Notes under the pieces: generated by a model | The model's input: only the letters and a program-made list of their open reading frames with translations | Databases searched by the model: none | What the model was told of the DNA's origin: nothing | Shown: positions 1 through 9,118 of the stretch, in pieces | Numbering within the stretch: position 1 is the stretch's first letter | Layout of the letters: each line of letters begins with the position of its first letter | Position numbers and translations under genes: made by a program | From: Pseudomonadota bacterium | GTDB taxonomy: Bacteria > Pseudomonadota > Gammaproteobacteria > Steroidobacterales > Woeseiaceae | Direction of reading: 5' to 3' | NCBI GenBank assembly: GCA_022563505.1 | Contig: JADFNG010000010.1 | Span: 1 to 53,378, forward strand | DNA length: 53,378 bases

Positions 1-789
1 GTATTCACCGCGTTCCACAATATCGCCCGGTTTGACGCGGATCGTGTTCCAGTTAAGGTGCGCGTAGACGCCGTAGGTACCGTCTTCGTGCAGAATGCGA
101 ATCAAATTCGCTGCGGCTCCGTCTTGCGCCGCATCAAGGCCACCGCGAAAATTGGTGCTTGCTACCTCGAATACCGTGCCGCCGCGCGCCGCATAGATAT
201 GCGTCCCCACCGGCATGACGATATCAAGCGCATAGTGCGCGTCAGCCGTCATGTGCGTGGTTGCATAGGGAAACACTTGCGATATCACGTGACTGTTGGC
301 AACTGCAAAAGGTGCACGGTAGGGCTGATCGGGTTGATGCCGGCTTTCCGGATCGCCTGGCAAGTACCGGTAGTGATATGCAATAAGCGGTGAGGTCGCA
401 TATTCGAGCGCATCAAACGTGAGTAGCAGCGTCTCGCTCTGTGGCTGCAGAACAAAATGCAGAGATTGTTCCGGCGGTGGCAGTGTGACGTTGCGCAATT
501 CGTCCAGGGTGAGATCGACCTCGACGGGCGCATAAAAGTCATTTTGGGCAAAGAGCCGAATCTCGCGACCGACAAGACGATGAAAAACCGTCACTGTCGG
601 CTGTACCTGAACAGCATTTAATGCACGGATTTCAACCGTCCGTCGATCCTGCGGCGGTCGGTCAGCGTACATCCACTCACCGTCGGTACCCCGATACTTG
701 TATAACTCCTGAGCCTCGGCATTGCCGTTGAATATCAGCAACATGAGCGCAAACGAACTGCAAACTGCCACGGCTGCTGCGCGCATCAT
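1..789 (-). CDS. M23-family periplasmic metallopeptidase (3' end beyond window)
   Basis: 263 codons are visible and the frame stays open to base 1, so the C-terminus is missing. The start ATG at 789 lies 4 bases after the stop of the htrA-like gene, suggesting one transcript. The N-terminus is a signal peptide (residues 1-26, hydrophobic core LMLLIF). It is followed by ELYKYRGTDGEWMYADRPP, which resembles the DUF4124 module common in exported proteobacterial proteins. The C-terminal part carries M23 (LytM/peptidase M23) signatures: AHYALDIVMPVGTHIYAARGG with the HxxxD zinc motif near residue 190, then GVYAHLNW and VKPGDIVERGEY. M23 enzymes cut peptidoglycan cross-links or act as catalytically dead amidase activators. 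Which applies cannot be told without the missing end. The residues between about 50 and 170 look beta-rich and are not recognised. Confidence 0.82.
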   Translation of the reverse strand, partial: MMRAAAVAVCSSFALMLLIFNGNAEAQELYKYRGTDGEWMYADRPPQDRRTVEIRALNAVQVQPTVTVFHRLVGREIRLFAQNDFYAPVEVDLTLDELRNVTLPPPEQSLHFVLQPQSETLLLTFDALEYATSPLIAYHYRYLPGDPESRHQPDQPYRAPFAVANSHVISQVFPYATTHMTADAHYALDIVMPVGTHIYAARGGTVFEVASTNFRGGLDAAQDGAAANLIRILHEDGTYGVYAHLNWNTIRVKPGDIVERGEY

Positions 790-793
790 TTTC

Positions 794-3586
794 TCAACCT
801 ATCGCAGATCGCTTCCAGCCATCGTCCGAGCGCCGGATTTCATAGGCCGGCCAGTACTGATTGTCCAGTTTCAGCGTAATCACCTCAATTGCGCCGTTCC
901 AGGTGACTGTTTTCAGCCGCACTGAAGCCTGGTCCTTTTTACCGGCAACCACTTCGACAAACGTTTTCAGATCCGGCGTTGCCACGTCGTCGACTGCAAC
1001 AATTCGGCGGCCGGCCCAAAGACCATAGCGTGTCGCAGGAGACCCATAGTTAAAAAAGGCGACATAGACGCCCATCGGCTCGATGCCACGCTGCGCGGCC
1101 ATGGCGCGATGCGGGTCTTGCAGCAAAGCACCCGCCCACAGTACGGCGTGTCTGATCCCGTCGCCATTGAGTGCCACGGTTTCAATCTCGATTTGCTCCG
1201 CCTTGCCATCACGCCACACTGTGACGTTCACGACCGGTTGCTGCACCGCACGCTCCAGTTCGCGAAACGTGGTCACGACCTGGCCATCGATCGCAAGAAT
1301 CATGTCTCCGTTACGCAGCTTCTCCATAGCCTGCGATCCAGCAACAATTCGGTTGATGGTCAGCGCGCGGCGCCCCGCGGGGTTGTGCGCTTCCAGGCGA
1401 TCCGCCCAGGACTCATCCAGACCGAGTTTGCGGGCCGCAAACAGCGGTGAGTAATTCATTTCGGTCTCAAGCGAGTAAAGCGGCTTACCCGAGCGGACGA
1501 TGTCGAGCAACTCGGCGACGAGTTCACTGCCAATGCCCCGATTGAATTGCCCCGAATCGCCTCCTGCCTGGAAGGAGAAACTCGACCAGATCGCCGTGAC
1601 CCGGCCACGACTGTCGATGAATACGCCATCGACGTCGCGCGGTGCATTGACGAGACCAATGCCCTCAAGATTGGAATCACGAAATCTCAGCGTGCGCGAC
1701 AATGGCAGGACCATCGGGTCGACCGAAGATACTGTCGTTTTCTGGTGCACCAGACGATGGTCGCTCTTCAGACCGACCACCCAGACACTGTCACCGGGTA
1801 ACAACTCAGCGGTGTTCAACTGGGCCGATTTTACCGGTGTATCGCCGATGGATGCAGGATCGTAGGAAACCACCGCAAGATTGTGCAGCGGATGGATGTA
1901 TTCCACCTGGCCACGCACCTCCAGCGATCCGGCGAAGGTAATACGCACATCACCCATTGCAACAGGGACCGTGTTGCGATCAACCACCACCAGGCCGCGA
2001 TCTTTGTCTACGATCAGCCCGGTACCGTAGTAGTGCTTCTCAGCAACACCGGACACGGTATACGGCAGATCGAAATTCACCATCACCAGGGAGGGCGCAA
2101 TGACGTCAATGCGCCGCTCACCATAGTGATTGAAGCGCGTGCTACCGGACTCCAGATCGGGTTCGGCGGGACCATCATCAAGCGCGCGGCAAGGCCAGAT
2201 ACCGGACGCATCATCACGCTTGCAGTTTCCCGAAGGGAACCAGGTTCGACCCATCTGGATCGACCTCACGATACTGTTGCGGGGATCGTCGATCGTATGG
2301 TATCGAATCGTCGTGCGATCTCCATCCGCAAGCGTCGCAAGAATACGTTCCATATCGTCGATTGTATCGACCACCTCACCACCCACTTCCGAGATCACCG
2401 CGCCGCGAGGAATGGCTGCATTCGACAACACATAGCCTGGATTGGCGACGTACACTCCATTGACCGGACGGTTGTAGTGTCGTGCCTGCTGATAGGACAG
2501 ATTGTTGACAATGGCATCGCCGAACTGAAGAAACTGATCCGGTGTAACGCTGTGTAAATCGGTCACCACGAGTTCTTCGTGAATGGTGCGTCCGCCGCGC
2601 TCAAGTTCGATCGATATCGTCGCGCCAACATTTTCGTCAATGATTTCAGCAAGCGGCACGAATTCCGTTATCAAGACATCGTTGAGCCGGACCAGTATGT
2701 CGCCCGGTGCCAGTTTGCCATCAGCAGGAGACTCAGGGATGACCATTTGTACCGTCAGCATGCCGGTCTGGCCGGGATGCGCGGCGCGCACCACTGCTTC
2801 GGTCTCGTCAGACAGCCCCAAACGCTTGAGTTCATCATAGGGTTGTCGCACGAATTCTGTCTGCAGGGTGCCACGCGCGACGGGCTGATCCGCCTGCAGC
2901 AGCTTCAGAACACGATCAATGCGATCCAAAGGCAGGAAAAAGCTGCTGGCGGACGAACTGTTCGCGCCGGCATTCAACGCGACAACCTCTCCTTCGATGT
3001 TGAGCACCGGCGACCCTGACGAACCGCCCGACGTTCCGGACGCGGCCTGGTAATAAAAGGTGTTGAAGTCGTTATACTTGCCGCGACCGTAATCCGGTGC
3101 TTTGCGGTCCAATCGTGCGATGGTGCCGGCCAGAATCGATAATTTTTCACCGGCGTCGTTACCGACCACACGAATTTCGTGGCCAATTCCTGCCGCACCC
3201 GGCACGAGCGGCAGTTCGGCCGGCTCAATGTACCGCAATTCGCTCGGGTCATACCTGAAAAAGCCGAAATCGTGTACCGGATCCCGATACACCGGCGTCA
3301 GGCGTACTTCCTCGTTATTCAGGAAAATCGCCTCCGCCACCACCGGCCCGGAAGTGACGACATGCCGATTCGTCAGGATCAGGCCTTTCTTCGCATCGAC
3401 AACGAAACCGGTCGCTTGCGATGACGAATTCCACTCAGTATCAAACGCCCGCGTACTGTCGACTCGAATGCTGACAATACCGGAAGATATTCTCTCGAGT
3501 GTACCCACCCACTCCGCTTTTTCAGCCTGCGAGGGGGATGACAGGAATACCAACGCCAGAATGGCGGGGAAAATTTTGTTTTGCAT
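794..3586 (-). CDS. Nma111-like tandem HtrA serine protease with four PDZ domains
   Basis: 930 residues, about twice the length of DegP/DegQ. The start is taken at ATG 3586, which has AAGGTG five bases upstream; a GTG two codons earlier is possible. A signal peptide (residues 1-21) predicts a periplasmic protein. The first trypsin-like domain (about 25-235) keeps a full triad: His75 in LTNRHVV, Asp106 in PVHDFGFF, Ser190 in GGSSGSP. Two PDZ-like regions follow (about 255-345 and 370-440). A second protease-like domain (about 480-690) has lost the triad: the His position reads VVDRNTV, the Asp position HPLHNLAVV, and no GxSG is present. Two more PDZ-like regions and a conserved tail with YWPAYEIRR close the protein. 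Layout and wording (RVVGNDAGEKLSILAG, APDYG, YNDFNT) match the fungal/plant Nma111 family. The likely role is quality control of envelope proteins. Confidence 0.88.
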   Translation of the reverse strand: MQNKIFPAILALVFLSSPSQAEKAEWVGTLERISSGIVSIRVDSTRAFDTEWNSSSQATGFVVDAKKGLILTNRHVVTSGPVVAEAIFLNNEEVRLTPVYRDPVHDFGFFRYDPSELRYIEPAELPLVPGAAGIGHEIRVVGNDAGEKLSILAGTIARLDRKAPDYGRGKYNDFNTFYYQAASGTSGGSSGSPVLNIEGEVVALNAGANSSSASSFFLPLDRIDRVLKLLQADQPVARGTLQTEFVRQPYDELKRLGLSDETEAVVRAAHPGQTGMLTVQMVIPESPADGKLAPGDILVRLNDVLITEFVPLAEIIDENVGATISIELERGGRTIHEELVVTDLHSVTPDQFLQFGDAIVNNLSYQQARHYNRPVNGVYVANPGYVLSNAAIPRGAVISEVGGEVVDTIDDMERILATLADGDRTTIRYHTIDDPRNSIVRSIQMGRTWFPSGNCKRDDASGIWPCRALDDGPAEPDLESGSTRFNHYGERRIDVIAPSLVMVNFDLPYTVSGVAEKHYYGTGLIVDKDRGLVVVDRNTVPVAMGDVRITFAGSLEVRGQVEYIHPLHNLAVVSYDPASIGDTPVKSAQLNTAELLPGDSVWVVGLKSDHRLVHQKTTVSSVDPMVLPLSRTLRFRDSNLEGIGLVNAPRDVDGVFIDSRGRVTAIWSSFSFQAGGDSGQFNRGIGSELVAELLDIVRSGKPLYSLETEMNYSPLFAARKLGLDESWADRLEAHNPAGRRALTINRIVAGSQAMEKLRNGDMILAIDGQVVTTFRELERAVQQPVVNVTVWRDGKAEQIEIETVALNGDGIRHAVLWAGALLQDPHRAMAAQRGIEPMGVYVAFFNYGSPATRYGLWAGRRIVAVDDVATPDLKTFVEVVAGKKDQASVRLKTVTWNGAIEVITLKLDNQYWPAYEIRRSDDGWKRSAIG

Positions 3587-3739
3587 AATCACCTTTAGTA
3601 GCCGGCAGTTCGAATTGAATCGCCTTTACTGAAAAGACCCAATTTCCGGCGACTGGTTCCAGACAAAGAGAATTGTTCCACTCAGCGCGATTATGCGCCA
3701 ATTACTGCTGGCACTTCCGGCGCCAGGTCCACAAATCGA

Positions 3740-5212
3740 CTATTCGGCCGGGACTTTATAGGCCAGATCCAGGTTTCTGGCGGCTTTAACGTCATCGAGA
3801 CGTCGCACGGGCAAAGAAAACGGTGCCTCTTTGTGACGACTCTCGCCACTCCTTGCGGACTCGATAATAGCAATCATCGCATCGCAGAATCGATCCAGAA
3901 TGTCCTGTGTCTCCGTTTCAGTGGGCTCGATCAGCAGGCACTCGGGAACCAGCAGCGGGAAATAGGTCGTGGGTGCGTGATAGCCGTAATCGAGCAACGC
4001 CTTCGCAACATCCATCGCCGTAAGATCCAGCGTCTTTGCTTCCTTTTTGAGCGTGACGATGAATTCGTGGGTCGCGCGGCGTTCTGGGTACGCCAGCTCA
4101 AAGCCCGCAGCGCGCAAACGAGCCTGGATGTAATTGGCATTCAGCGTCGCAAATTCGGCAATACGACGCATGCCCTCTTTGCCCACCATGCGCATGTATA
4201 CGTAGGCGCGCAGCAACACACCGGAATTACCCATGAAAGCGGACAGCTGACCGATGGTCTGTGGCAGGTCTTTCTCCGTCAGCCAGTCATACCAGGCATC
4301 GTCGCCTTCACCGGTCTTGCCCACAATGGGCACCGGCATGAATGGCAGGAGGCGCTCGCCCACACCGATCGCCCCGGAACCGGGCCCACCACCACCGTGG
4401 GGGGTTGAAAAGGTCTTGTGCAAATTCATGTGAATAACATCGAAGCCCATGTCACCGGGCCGTACCTTGCCGAGAATGGCATTCAGGTTCGCACCGTCGT
4501 AATACAGAAGCCCGCCGGCAGCATGGACAATTTCGGCAACCTCCATGATACGGCGTTCGAATACGCCCAGCGTGGACGGGTTTGTCAGCATGATCCCCGC
4601 CGTATTCGGGCCGACAATCGCTTGCAATGCATCAACATCAATGTCCCCGTCTGCAGCGGTCGGTAATTCACGCACGGTGCAGCCGCACATCACTGCAGTA
4701 GCCGGATTCGTGCCGTGTGCCGCATCCGGCACAATGATCTCGGTACGCTCATGATCGCCGCGAGCGGTGTGGTACGCACGAATCATCGCGACGCCCGCGA
4801 ACTCGCCTTGCGCCCCGGCCATCGGCGTCAAGGACACACCCATCATGCCGGTGACCGCCTTCAGCATTTCCTGCAGGTCGTACATGCAGGAGAGAAAACC
4901 CTGGCCGTGACTCACAGGGCCGAGCGGGTGCCGGCCGGCGAAACCCGGCAACATTGCGACTGCATTGCAGGCACGCGGATTGTACTTCATCGTGCAGGAA
5001 CCAAGCGGGTAGAACTGGGTATCGATCGAAAAATTTTGCTGCGACAGACGCGTGTAATGTCGCACAACCTGCATTTCGGATACCTCCGGCATAAGCGGCA
5101 CATCGTCGCGCAGAAACTCACTCGGAATGGATGTATCCACTGTTTCCCGGGGTGCCTGCGCAAACGCGCGCCGGCCACTGCGAGATTTTTCAAATATCAA
5201 AGGCTCAGTCAT
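3740..5212 (-). CDS. gcvPB: Glycine dehydrogenase (decarboxylating) subunit 2
   Basis: 490 residues, the C-terminal half of the PLP-dependent P-protein. With GcvPA it decarboxylates glycine and passes the aminomethyl group to the lipoyl arm of GcvH. The PLP lysine is Lys266 in [32 protein letters not shown] and [10 protein letters not shown] are further family signatures. The ATG follows the tpx stop after one base (TAG-A-ATG), and a GGAAGA ribosome site lies inside the end of tpx, so translation is probably coupled. It is the last gene of the gcvT-gcvH-gcvPA-tpx-gcvPB operon. A split P-protein is usual in Gram-positives, archaea and some gammaproteobacteria, whereas enterics carry a fused GcvP. 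Confidence 0.96.
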   Translation of the reverse strand: MTEPLIFEKSRSGRRAFAQAPRETVDTSIPSEFLRDDVPLMPEVSEMQVVRHYTRLSQQNFSIDTQFYPLGSCTMKYNPRACNAVAMLPGFAGRHPLGPVSHGQGFLSCMYDLQEMLKAVTGMMGVSLTPMAGAQGEFAGVAMIRAYHTARGDHERTEIIVPDAAHGTNPATAVMCGCTVRELPTAADGDIDVDALQAIVGPNTAGIMLTNPSTLGVFERRIMEVAEIVHAAGGLLYYDGANLNAILGKVRPGDMGFDVIHMNLHKTFSTPHGGGGPGSGAIGVGERLLPFMPVPIVGKTGEGDDAWYDWLTEKDLPQTIGQLSAFMGNSGVLLRAYVYMRMVGKEGMRRIAEFATLNANYIQARLRAAGFELAYPERRATHEFIVTLKKEAKTLDLTAMDVAKALLDYGYHAPTTYFPLLVPECLLIEPTETETQDILDRFCDAMIAIIESARSGESRHKEAPFSLPVRRLDDVKAARNLDLAYKVPAE

Positions 5213-5213
5213 T

Positions 5214-5747
5214 CTATTGATCTTCCAGCAAGTCGAGATCGACCGTTATTCCCAGCGACCGATAGGCCGCTTCGTAGTCAGGTTCATCGGAAATATCGGC
5301 AATTTGTTCGCGGTGCACGACGGTATTGTTTTCATCGAGTACGATAACGGCGCGTGAGAACATGCCGGCAAGTGGACCCTCAATAATCTGTACACCGTAA
5401 TTTTGTCCAAAACCCTGGTGCCGAATCGCCGACAGCCCAACCACTTGTGTCAGCGAATGCTGCTCCAGAAACCGCGCATGCGCGAACGGCAGGTCATAGG
5501 AAATCATCAGCACCGCGACATCTTCGTGAAGGCTCGCGAGCTGGTCAAACACTACGACAGATCTTGCGCACACCGGTGTGTCGATACTGGGAAAAATGTT
5601 CAGTATTTTTCGCAATCCAAGCCAGTTTGACAACGAGACATCATGGAGACTCGTATTGACCAGCAACACGTCCGGCGCCCGACTGCCAATCGCCGGCAAC
5701 TCGCCATGGGTATCGTAGACGGCACCTTCATATTTAATGCTGTGCAT
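5214..5747 (-). CDS. tpx: Thiol peroxidase (Tpx family) without resolving cysteine
   Basis: 177 residues of the atypical 2-Cys peroxiredoxin Tpx family, which reduces alkyl hydroperoxides and H2O2. The peroxidatic site is Cys60 in [14 protein letters not shown]. The family's resolving cysteine sits in a segment that reads ADLPFAQSRFC in E. coli; here it reads [11 protein letters not shown], with Leu94 in the cysteine position. Cys60 is the only cysteine in the protein, so the usual intramolecular disulfide is impossible. The enzyme would have to act as a 1-Cys peroxiredoxin or with an outside thiol. It lies between gcvPA and gcvPB in the same direction, with a GGGGA ribosome site before ATG 5747. 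The C-terminus runs about 10 residues beyond E. coli Tpx and is acidic. Confidence 0.92.
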   Translation of the reverse strand: MHSIKYEGAVYDTHGELPAIGSRAPDVLLVNTSLHDVSLSNWLGLRKILNIFPSIDTPVCARSVVVFDQLASLHEDVAVLMISYDLPFAHARFLEQHSLTQVVGLSAIRHQGFGQNYGVQIIEGPLAGMFSRAVIVLDENNTVVHREQIADISDEPDYEAAYRSLGITVDLDLLEDQ

Positions 5748-5787
5748 GCACTTTTCCCCGGATTAATTGCGTGTTCAAGTGCTGTTC

Positions 5788-7152
5788 CTAGTCCTGCGAT
5801 GCCAGAATTTGGCGTAATGCATCGGCATAGGTCTCGATATCAGCGTCCGTTTTGGTTTCGGTCGCACAAACGAGCAACGCATTGGCCAGTTCAGGATAAT
5901 GCGCGGACAGGTCGTACCCGCCAAGAATATTCTGCGCGGAAAGTTGCTGCAGAACCGGCCCTACCGGCTTGCTCAATCGTATCGCTGCCTCATGAAAATA
6001 CGCTCCGCTGAACAGTGCGTCCACACCGTCGATCGAGGTCAATGCGCTGACCAGCGATACCGTCTTTGCGTGCGAAGCCTGCGCAACACGCGCAAGGCCC
6101 TTGGCGCCAAGCAAGGACATGTAGATGGTCGCCGCGGTCACCATCAGTCCCTGGTTGGTGCAAATATTCGAGGTCGCTTTCGAACGTCGAATATGTTGCT
6201 CACGCGCCTGCAGCGTCAGGGTATAACCCATCTTTCCGTCAAGATCCGTCGTACGACCTACAATGCGGCCAGGCATCTGGCGCACGAATTTTTGTTTGCA
6301 CGACAGAAAACCAAAATACGGTCCGCCCGATGACAGTGGCACGCCGAGCGGTTGGCCTTCGCCGCAAGCAATATCGGCTCCAGCGTCGCCCCATTGACGC
6401 GGAGATTTGAGCACCGCGAGTGAGGTCGGGTTGACGATTGCGATCACCAATGCGCCCTGCTCGTGCGCCCAGTTGGTGATTGCATCCATTTGCTCGAGCG
6501 TGCCAAAGAACGATGGCTGCTGAATAACAACCGCGACAGGCGCTTCACCCGCATCGCCCAGTGCAGCGAGTTCGGTCGTTCCGTTTTCGATCGACAGCGG
6601 CAAACGATCAAAAACCAGCCCCTGTGCCCCCGCAATGGCTGCCGCAACTTTTTGGTAGGTTGCATTAACGCCCGACGCCAGCAAAATGCGCTTCGACTTT
6701 GATTTGCGATTGGCGCGCACCGCCATCAATGATGCCTCGGCAAGCGCCGATGCACCGTCGTACAAGGAGGCATTACTCGCGTCCAGGCCGGTCAAACTGG
6801 TGATCATGGTCTGGTATTCGTAGATGACTTGCAGTGTTCCCTGGCTTGCCTCAGCCTGGTAAGGCGTATACGAGCTGTAGAACTCACCGCGGGTTGCGAT
6901 GTCCCAGACCGCCGTCGGAATGTGATGCTCATAAGCACCGGCGCCGATAAAACACAGCGGCGCACCGTCCTTCTCCGCGCGTGCGCGCATGAGTCGCATA
7001 ACTTCCATTTCGCTTAGCGCATCAGGGACGCCGACCAGTTCGTCGATCAGCAGCTCGCCGGGTATCTCGTCGAACAAGTCACTGATGCTGTCGGCACCAA
7101 TGGTCTTCAGCATGTCGCGGACATCATCGTCCGTGTGGGGAATAAAAGGCAT
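5788..7152 (-). CDS. gcvPA: Glycine dehydrogenase (decarboxylating) subunit 1
   Basis: 454 residues, the N-terminal half of the split P-protein. It opens with [19 protein letters not shown], typical of GcvPA. Other family stretches are [28 protein letters not shown] and [10 protein letters not shown]. It does not bind PLP covalently; the lysine is in GcvPB, and the two assemble as a heterotetramer in characterised systems. It lies 44 bases after gcvH and 40 bases before tpx, all on the minus strand, so it belongs to the riboswitch-led operon. No strong ribosome site is visible before ATG 7152, which may mean reliance on re-initiation after gcvH. Confidence 0.96.
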   Translation of the reverse strand: MPFIPHTDDDVRDMLKTIGADSISDLFDEIPGELLIDELVGVPDALSEMEVMRLMRARAEKDGAPLCFIGAGAYEHHIPTAVWDIATRGEFYSSYTPYQAEASQGTLQVIYEYQTMITSLTGLDASNASLYDGASALAEASLMAVRANRKSKSKRILLASGVNATYQKVAAAIAGAQGLVFDRLPLSIENGTTELAALGDAGEAPVAVVIQQPSFFGTLEQMDAITNWAHEQGALVIAIVNPTSLAVLKSPRQWGDAGADIACGEGQPLGVPLSSGGPYFGFLSCKQKFVRQMPGRIVGRTTDLDGKMGYTLTLQAREQHIRRSKATSNICTNQGLMVTAATIYMSLLGAKGLARVAQASHAKTVSLVSALTSIDGVDALFSGAYFHEAAIRLSKPVGPVLQQLSAQNILGGYDLSAHYPELANALLVCATETKTDADIETYADALRQILASQD

Positions 7153-7196
7153 GATCGGTTTTATCTTCTTTGGTTGTTGCTCGAAACGCGGGTGGC

Positions 7197-7586
7197 CTAC
7201 TCATCAAGAGCGTCAAGAAATTCCTGGTATTCGTTCGGCGTCATCGTGTCGGCCGCCACTTCGCTGGCTCGAATGCGGACTATCCAGCCATCGCCGTAGG
7301 GATCGGAGTTGATATTTTCCGGGGTGTCCGCGAGTTCTTCATTGACCGAGATCACTTCCCCTGAAACCGGAGAATAGACATCCGAGGCTGCTTTGACGGA
7401 TTCCACAACGGCCATGTCGCCGCCGCTGGAAACCTCCTGCCCAACCTCAGGCAACTCCACATAAACGAGGTCACCCAGCGCTTCTTGCGCATGATTTGTA
7501 ATACCGACGGTGACGGTGCCGTCTTCTTCCTGGCGCAACCATTCATGTTCGCTGGTATAAATCAGGTCACCTGGCAACTCATTCAT
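7197..7586 (-). CDS. gcvH: Glycine cleavage system H protein
   Basis: 129 residues, the usual H-protein length. It carries the lipoyl group that shuttles the aminomethyl intermediate between the P, T and L proteins. The lipoylated residue is Lys65 in [18 protein letters not shown], and the N-terminal YTSEHEWLR is the family hallmark. The start ATG 7586 has GGAGA about seven bases upstream. It lies 35 bases after gcvT. The lipoamide dehydrogenase (L protein) and the lipoylation genes are not in this window. Confidence 0.97.
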   Translation of the reverse strand: MNELPGDLIYTSEHEWLRQEEDGTVTVGITNHAQEALGDLVYVELPEVGQEVSSGGDMAVVESVKAASDVYSPVSGEVISVNEELADTPENINSDPYGDGWIVRIRASEVAADTMTPNEYQEFLDALDE

Positions 7587-7621
7587 CTTGCTTCTCCCCT
7601 AAATCGTGGTCGTCTTCCGGC

Positions 7622-8713
7622 TCAAATATCAATGGTCGCAACACCCTTGCGTACGAAAGGTGGTTTTACGACACGTACATCAATTAATTTTCCGCGTATC
7701 TCAACCTGAGCGCGGTCATAGTCTCCGGCGGGAAGGCGCGCCAGGGCAATCGAGCGCTGCAGCGTCGGTGAGAACCCGCCGCTTGTAATTTCGCCCTCGC
7801 CCACACCATCGATAACAATGCGCAAGTGATTGCGCAGCACGCCGCGCCCTTCGAGCAACAAGCCGCAAAAGCGACGACGCTCTTTGCGCGCACGCATTTC
7901 GGTCAGCGCCGCACGGCCAATAAAATCACGCTCATCCGGTTGCCAGGCAATGGTCCAGCCGAGACCGGATTCCAGCGGCGATGTGGTCTCGTCCATGTCG
8001 GTGCCATAGAGGTTCATGCCGGCCTCAAGACGCAAAGTATCCCGGGCGCCTAACCCACAAGGGCGAATACCTGAATTTACGAATTGCTTCCAATACGAGT
8101 CGCCCTGACCGGCTGGCAAGATCAATTCCCAGCCATCTTCCCCTGTATAACCCGTTCGCGCTATGAAGAGCTCATCGGCTTCCAGTGCCATAAATGGTTT
8201 CAATGCCAGCGCTGCTTGTCGCCACTTTTGCGGAATCACCGTGGCAGCCAGCTGCCGTGCCGCCGGTCCCTGCACCGCAATCATGGCGGTCTCCGGCCTT
8301 TCCGTGACTGACACGTCGAAATCCCCGGCCTGTTTATTCATCCACGCCAGGTCTTTATCCCGGGTCGCCGCATTGACCACCACGCGATAGTGAGTCCGGT
8401 CGAAAAAATAGACGATCAGATCGTCCACGACACCACCGTCGGGCGTCAGCATGCAGCTGTACAGGGCTTTCCCGGACACGGTCAGCCTGGCAACATCATT
8501 CGCCAGCAGATAGCGCAGATACTCGCTAGCCTGCTCGCCGTCGACATCGACAACCGTCATGTGTGAGACATCGAACGCGCCCGCGTGCCGCCGTACCGCG
8601 TGATGCTCTTCGAGCTGCGAGCCGTAATGGAGCGGCATGTCCCAGCCACCAAAATCAACAATGCGCGCGCCGGCCTTTGCGTGCGCTGCGTACAACGGTG
8701 TTCGCTTTCCCAC
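7622..8713 (-). CDS. gcvT: Aminomethyltransferase (glycine cleavage T protein)
   Basis: 363 residues from the GTG at 8713, which has AGGAG eight bases upstream and gives a length almost equal to E. coli GcvT. The frame is open up to an ATG at 8800, but that codon lies inside the terminator hairpin of the riboswitch expression platform, so it is rejected. T protein releases ammonia from the aminomethyl-lipoyl arm and makes 5,10-methylene-THF. Signatures: RTPLYAAHAKAGARIVDFGG at the N-terminus, FDVSHM, GARDTLRLEAGMNLYG and GYTGEDGWEL. It is the first gene of the operon, directly behind the glycine riboswitch. Confidence 0.96.
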   Translation of the reverse strand: MGKRTPLYAAHAKAGARIVDFGGWDMPLHYGSQLEEHHAVRRHAGAFDVSHMTVVDVDGEQASEYLRYLLANDVARLTVSGKALYSCMLTPDGGVVDDLIVYFFDRTHYRVVVNAATRDKDLAWMNKQAGDFDVSVTERPETAMIAVQGPAARQLAATVIPQKWRQAALALKPFMALEADELFIARTGYTGEDGWELILPAGQGDSYWKQFVNSGIRPCGLGARDTLRLEAGMNLYGTDMDETTSPLESGLGWTIAWQPDERDFIGRAALTEMRARKERRRFCGLLLEGRGVLRNHLRIVIDGVGEGEITSGGFSPTLQRSIALARLPAGDYDRAQVEIRGKLIDVRVVKPPFVRKGVATIDI

Positions 8714-8761
8714 GGTGACTGCTCCTGGCGGTCGCGGCAGACCGCGCTGTTCCTGCGTGCA

Positions 8762-8808
8762 CAAAAAAAGGGTGACCCGGACCGTCTTCACAGAAAACAT
8801 TCCGGATC
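8762..8808 (-). terminator. Intrinsic terminator of the glycine riboswitch
   Basis: Read on the minus strand, GATCCGGA (8808-8801) pairs with TCCGGGTC (8781-8774). Inside it GTTTTC pairs with GAAGAC around a TGT loop, leaving a small internal mismatch. The stem is followed by ACCC and seven consecutive U residues. This is a complete Rho-independent terminator between the second aptamer and the gcvT ribosome site. The inferred role is an ON switch: without glycine the hairpin forms and transcription stops; with glycine the adjacent 3' P1 strand is held in the aptamer and the polymerase reads through. Confidence 0.85.
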
Positions 8809-8990
8809 GCCCCTCTGTCCACGTACCTGAGAGATCAGACGATCCGCCAATGTGATGGATCGCATACCCCTTCGGTGGGCCATTTTGGCCTCTCTCCAGA
8901 GCTAATCAGAGTGCACAGTCCTTTTGCCTGAGCGTTTCCGAGCGAGTTGCGCCTTCGGCGCCCCCTCATGATTCGAGAGAGTCTCTTCTG
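8809..8990 (-). promoter_or_regulatory. Tandem glycine riboswitch (gcvT motif)
   Basis: Two glycine aptamers sit in series on the minus strand. Aptamer I runs from about 8990 to 8911, with GACTCTCTCGAAT, the GCGCCGAAGGCGCAACTC core and AAACGCTCAGGCAAAAGGAC. After a short linker (about 8910-8899) aptamer II runs from GGAGAGAGGCC through CCCACCGAAGGGG to AATCTCTCAGGT-like CTGATCTCTCAGGTACG and ACAGAGGGG near 8811. These match the glycine riboswitch consensus, in which paired aptamers normally control glycine cleavage operons. It is followed at once by an intrinsic terminator and then gcvT. A leader upstream of aptamer I (about 8991-9005) could form the kink-turn with the linker; this was not folded. 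Confidence 0.95.
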
Positions 8991-9118
8991 TGCAGCCTGT
9001 CGATTAGTGGCGGCAATAATAGCCAACTGGCGGGCATATTGCACCACCTAAAGAATCGCGGTGGTTGCCAGTTGCCGCCAGCGCGGCAACAATGTGGGCT
9101 GCTCATGCGGAGACCATC

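Noticed and set aside
58-575. Short ORFs at 58-393 (plus) and 285-575 (minus)
   Set aside because: Both are shadows of the M23 peptidase frame, which has a signal peptide and recognisable motifs.
1883-2557. 224-codon plus-strand ORF inside the HtrA gene
   Set aside because: It is antisense to a clearly conserved protein and has no recognisable domain.
8714-8800. Longer GcvT starting at ATG 8800
   Set aside because: The codons lie in the riboswitch terminator hairpin; GTG 8713 has a good ribosome site and the right length.
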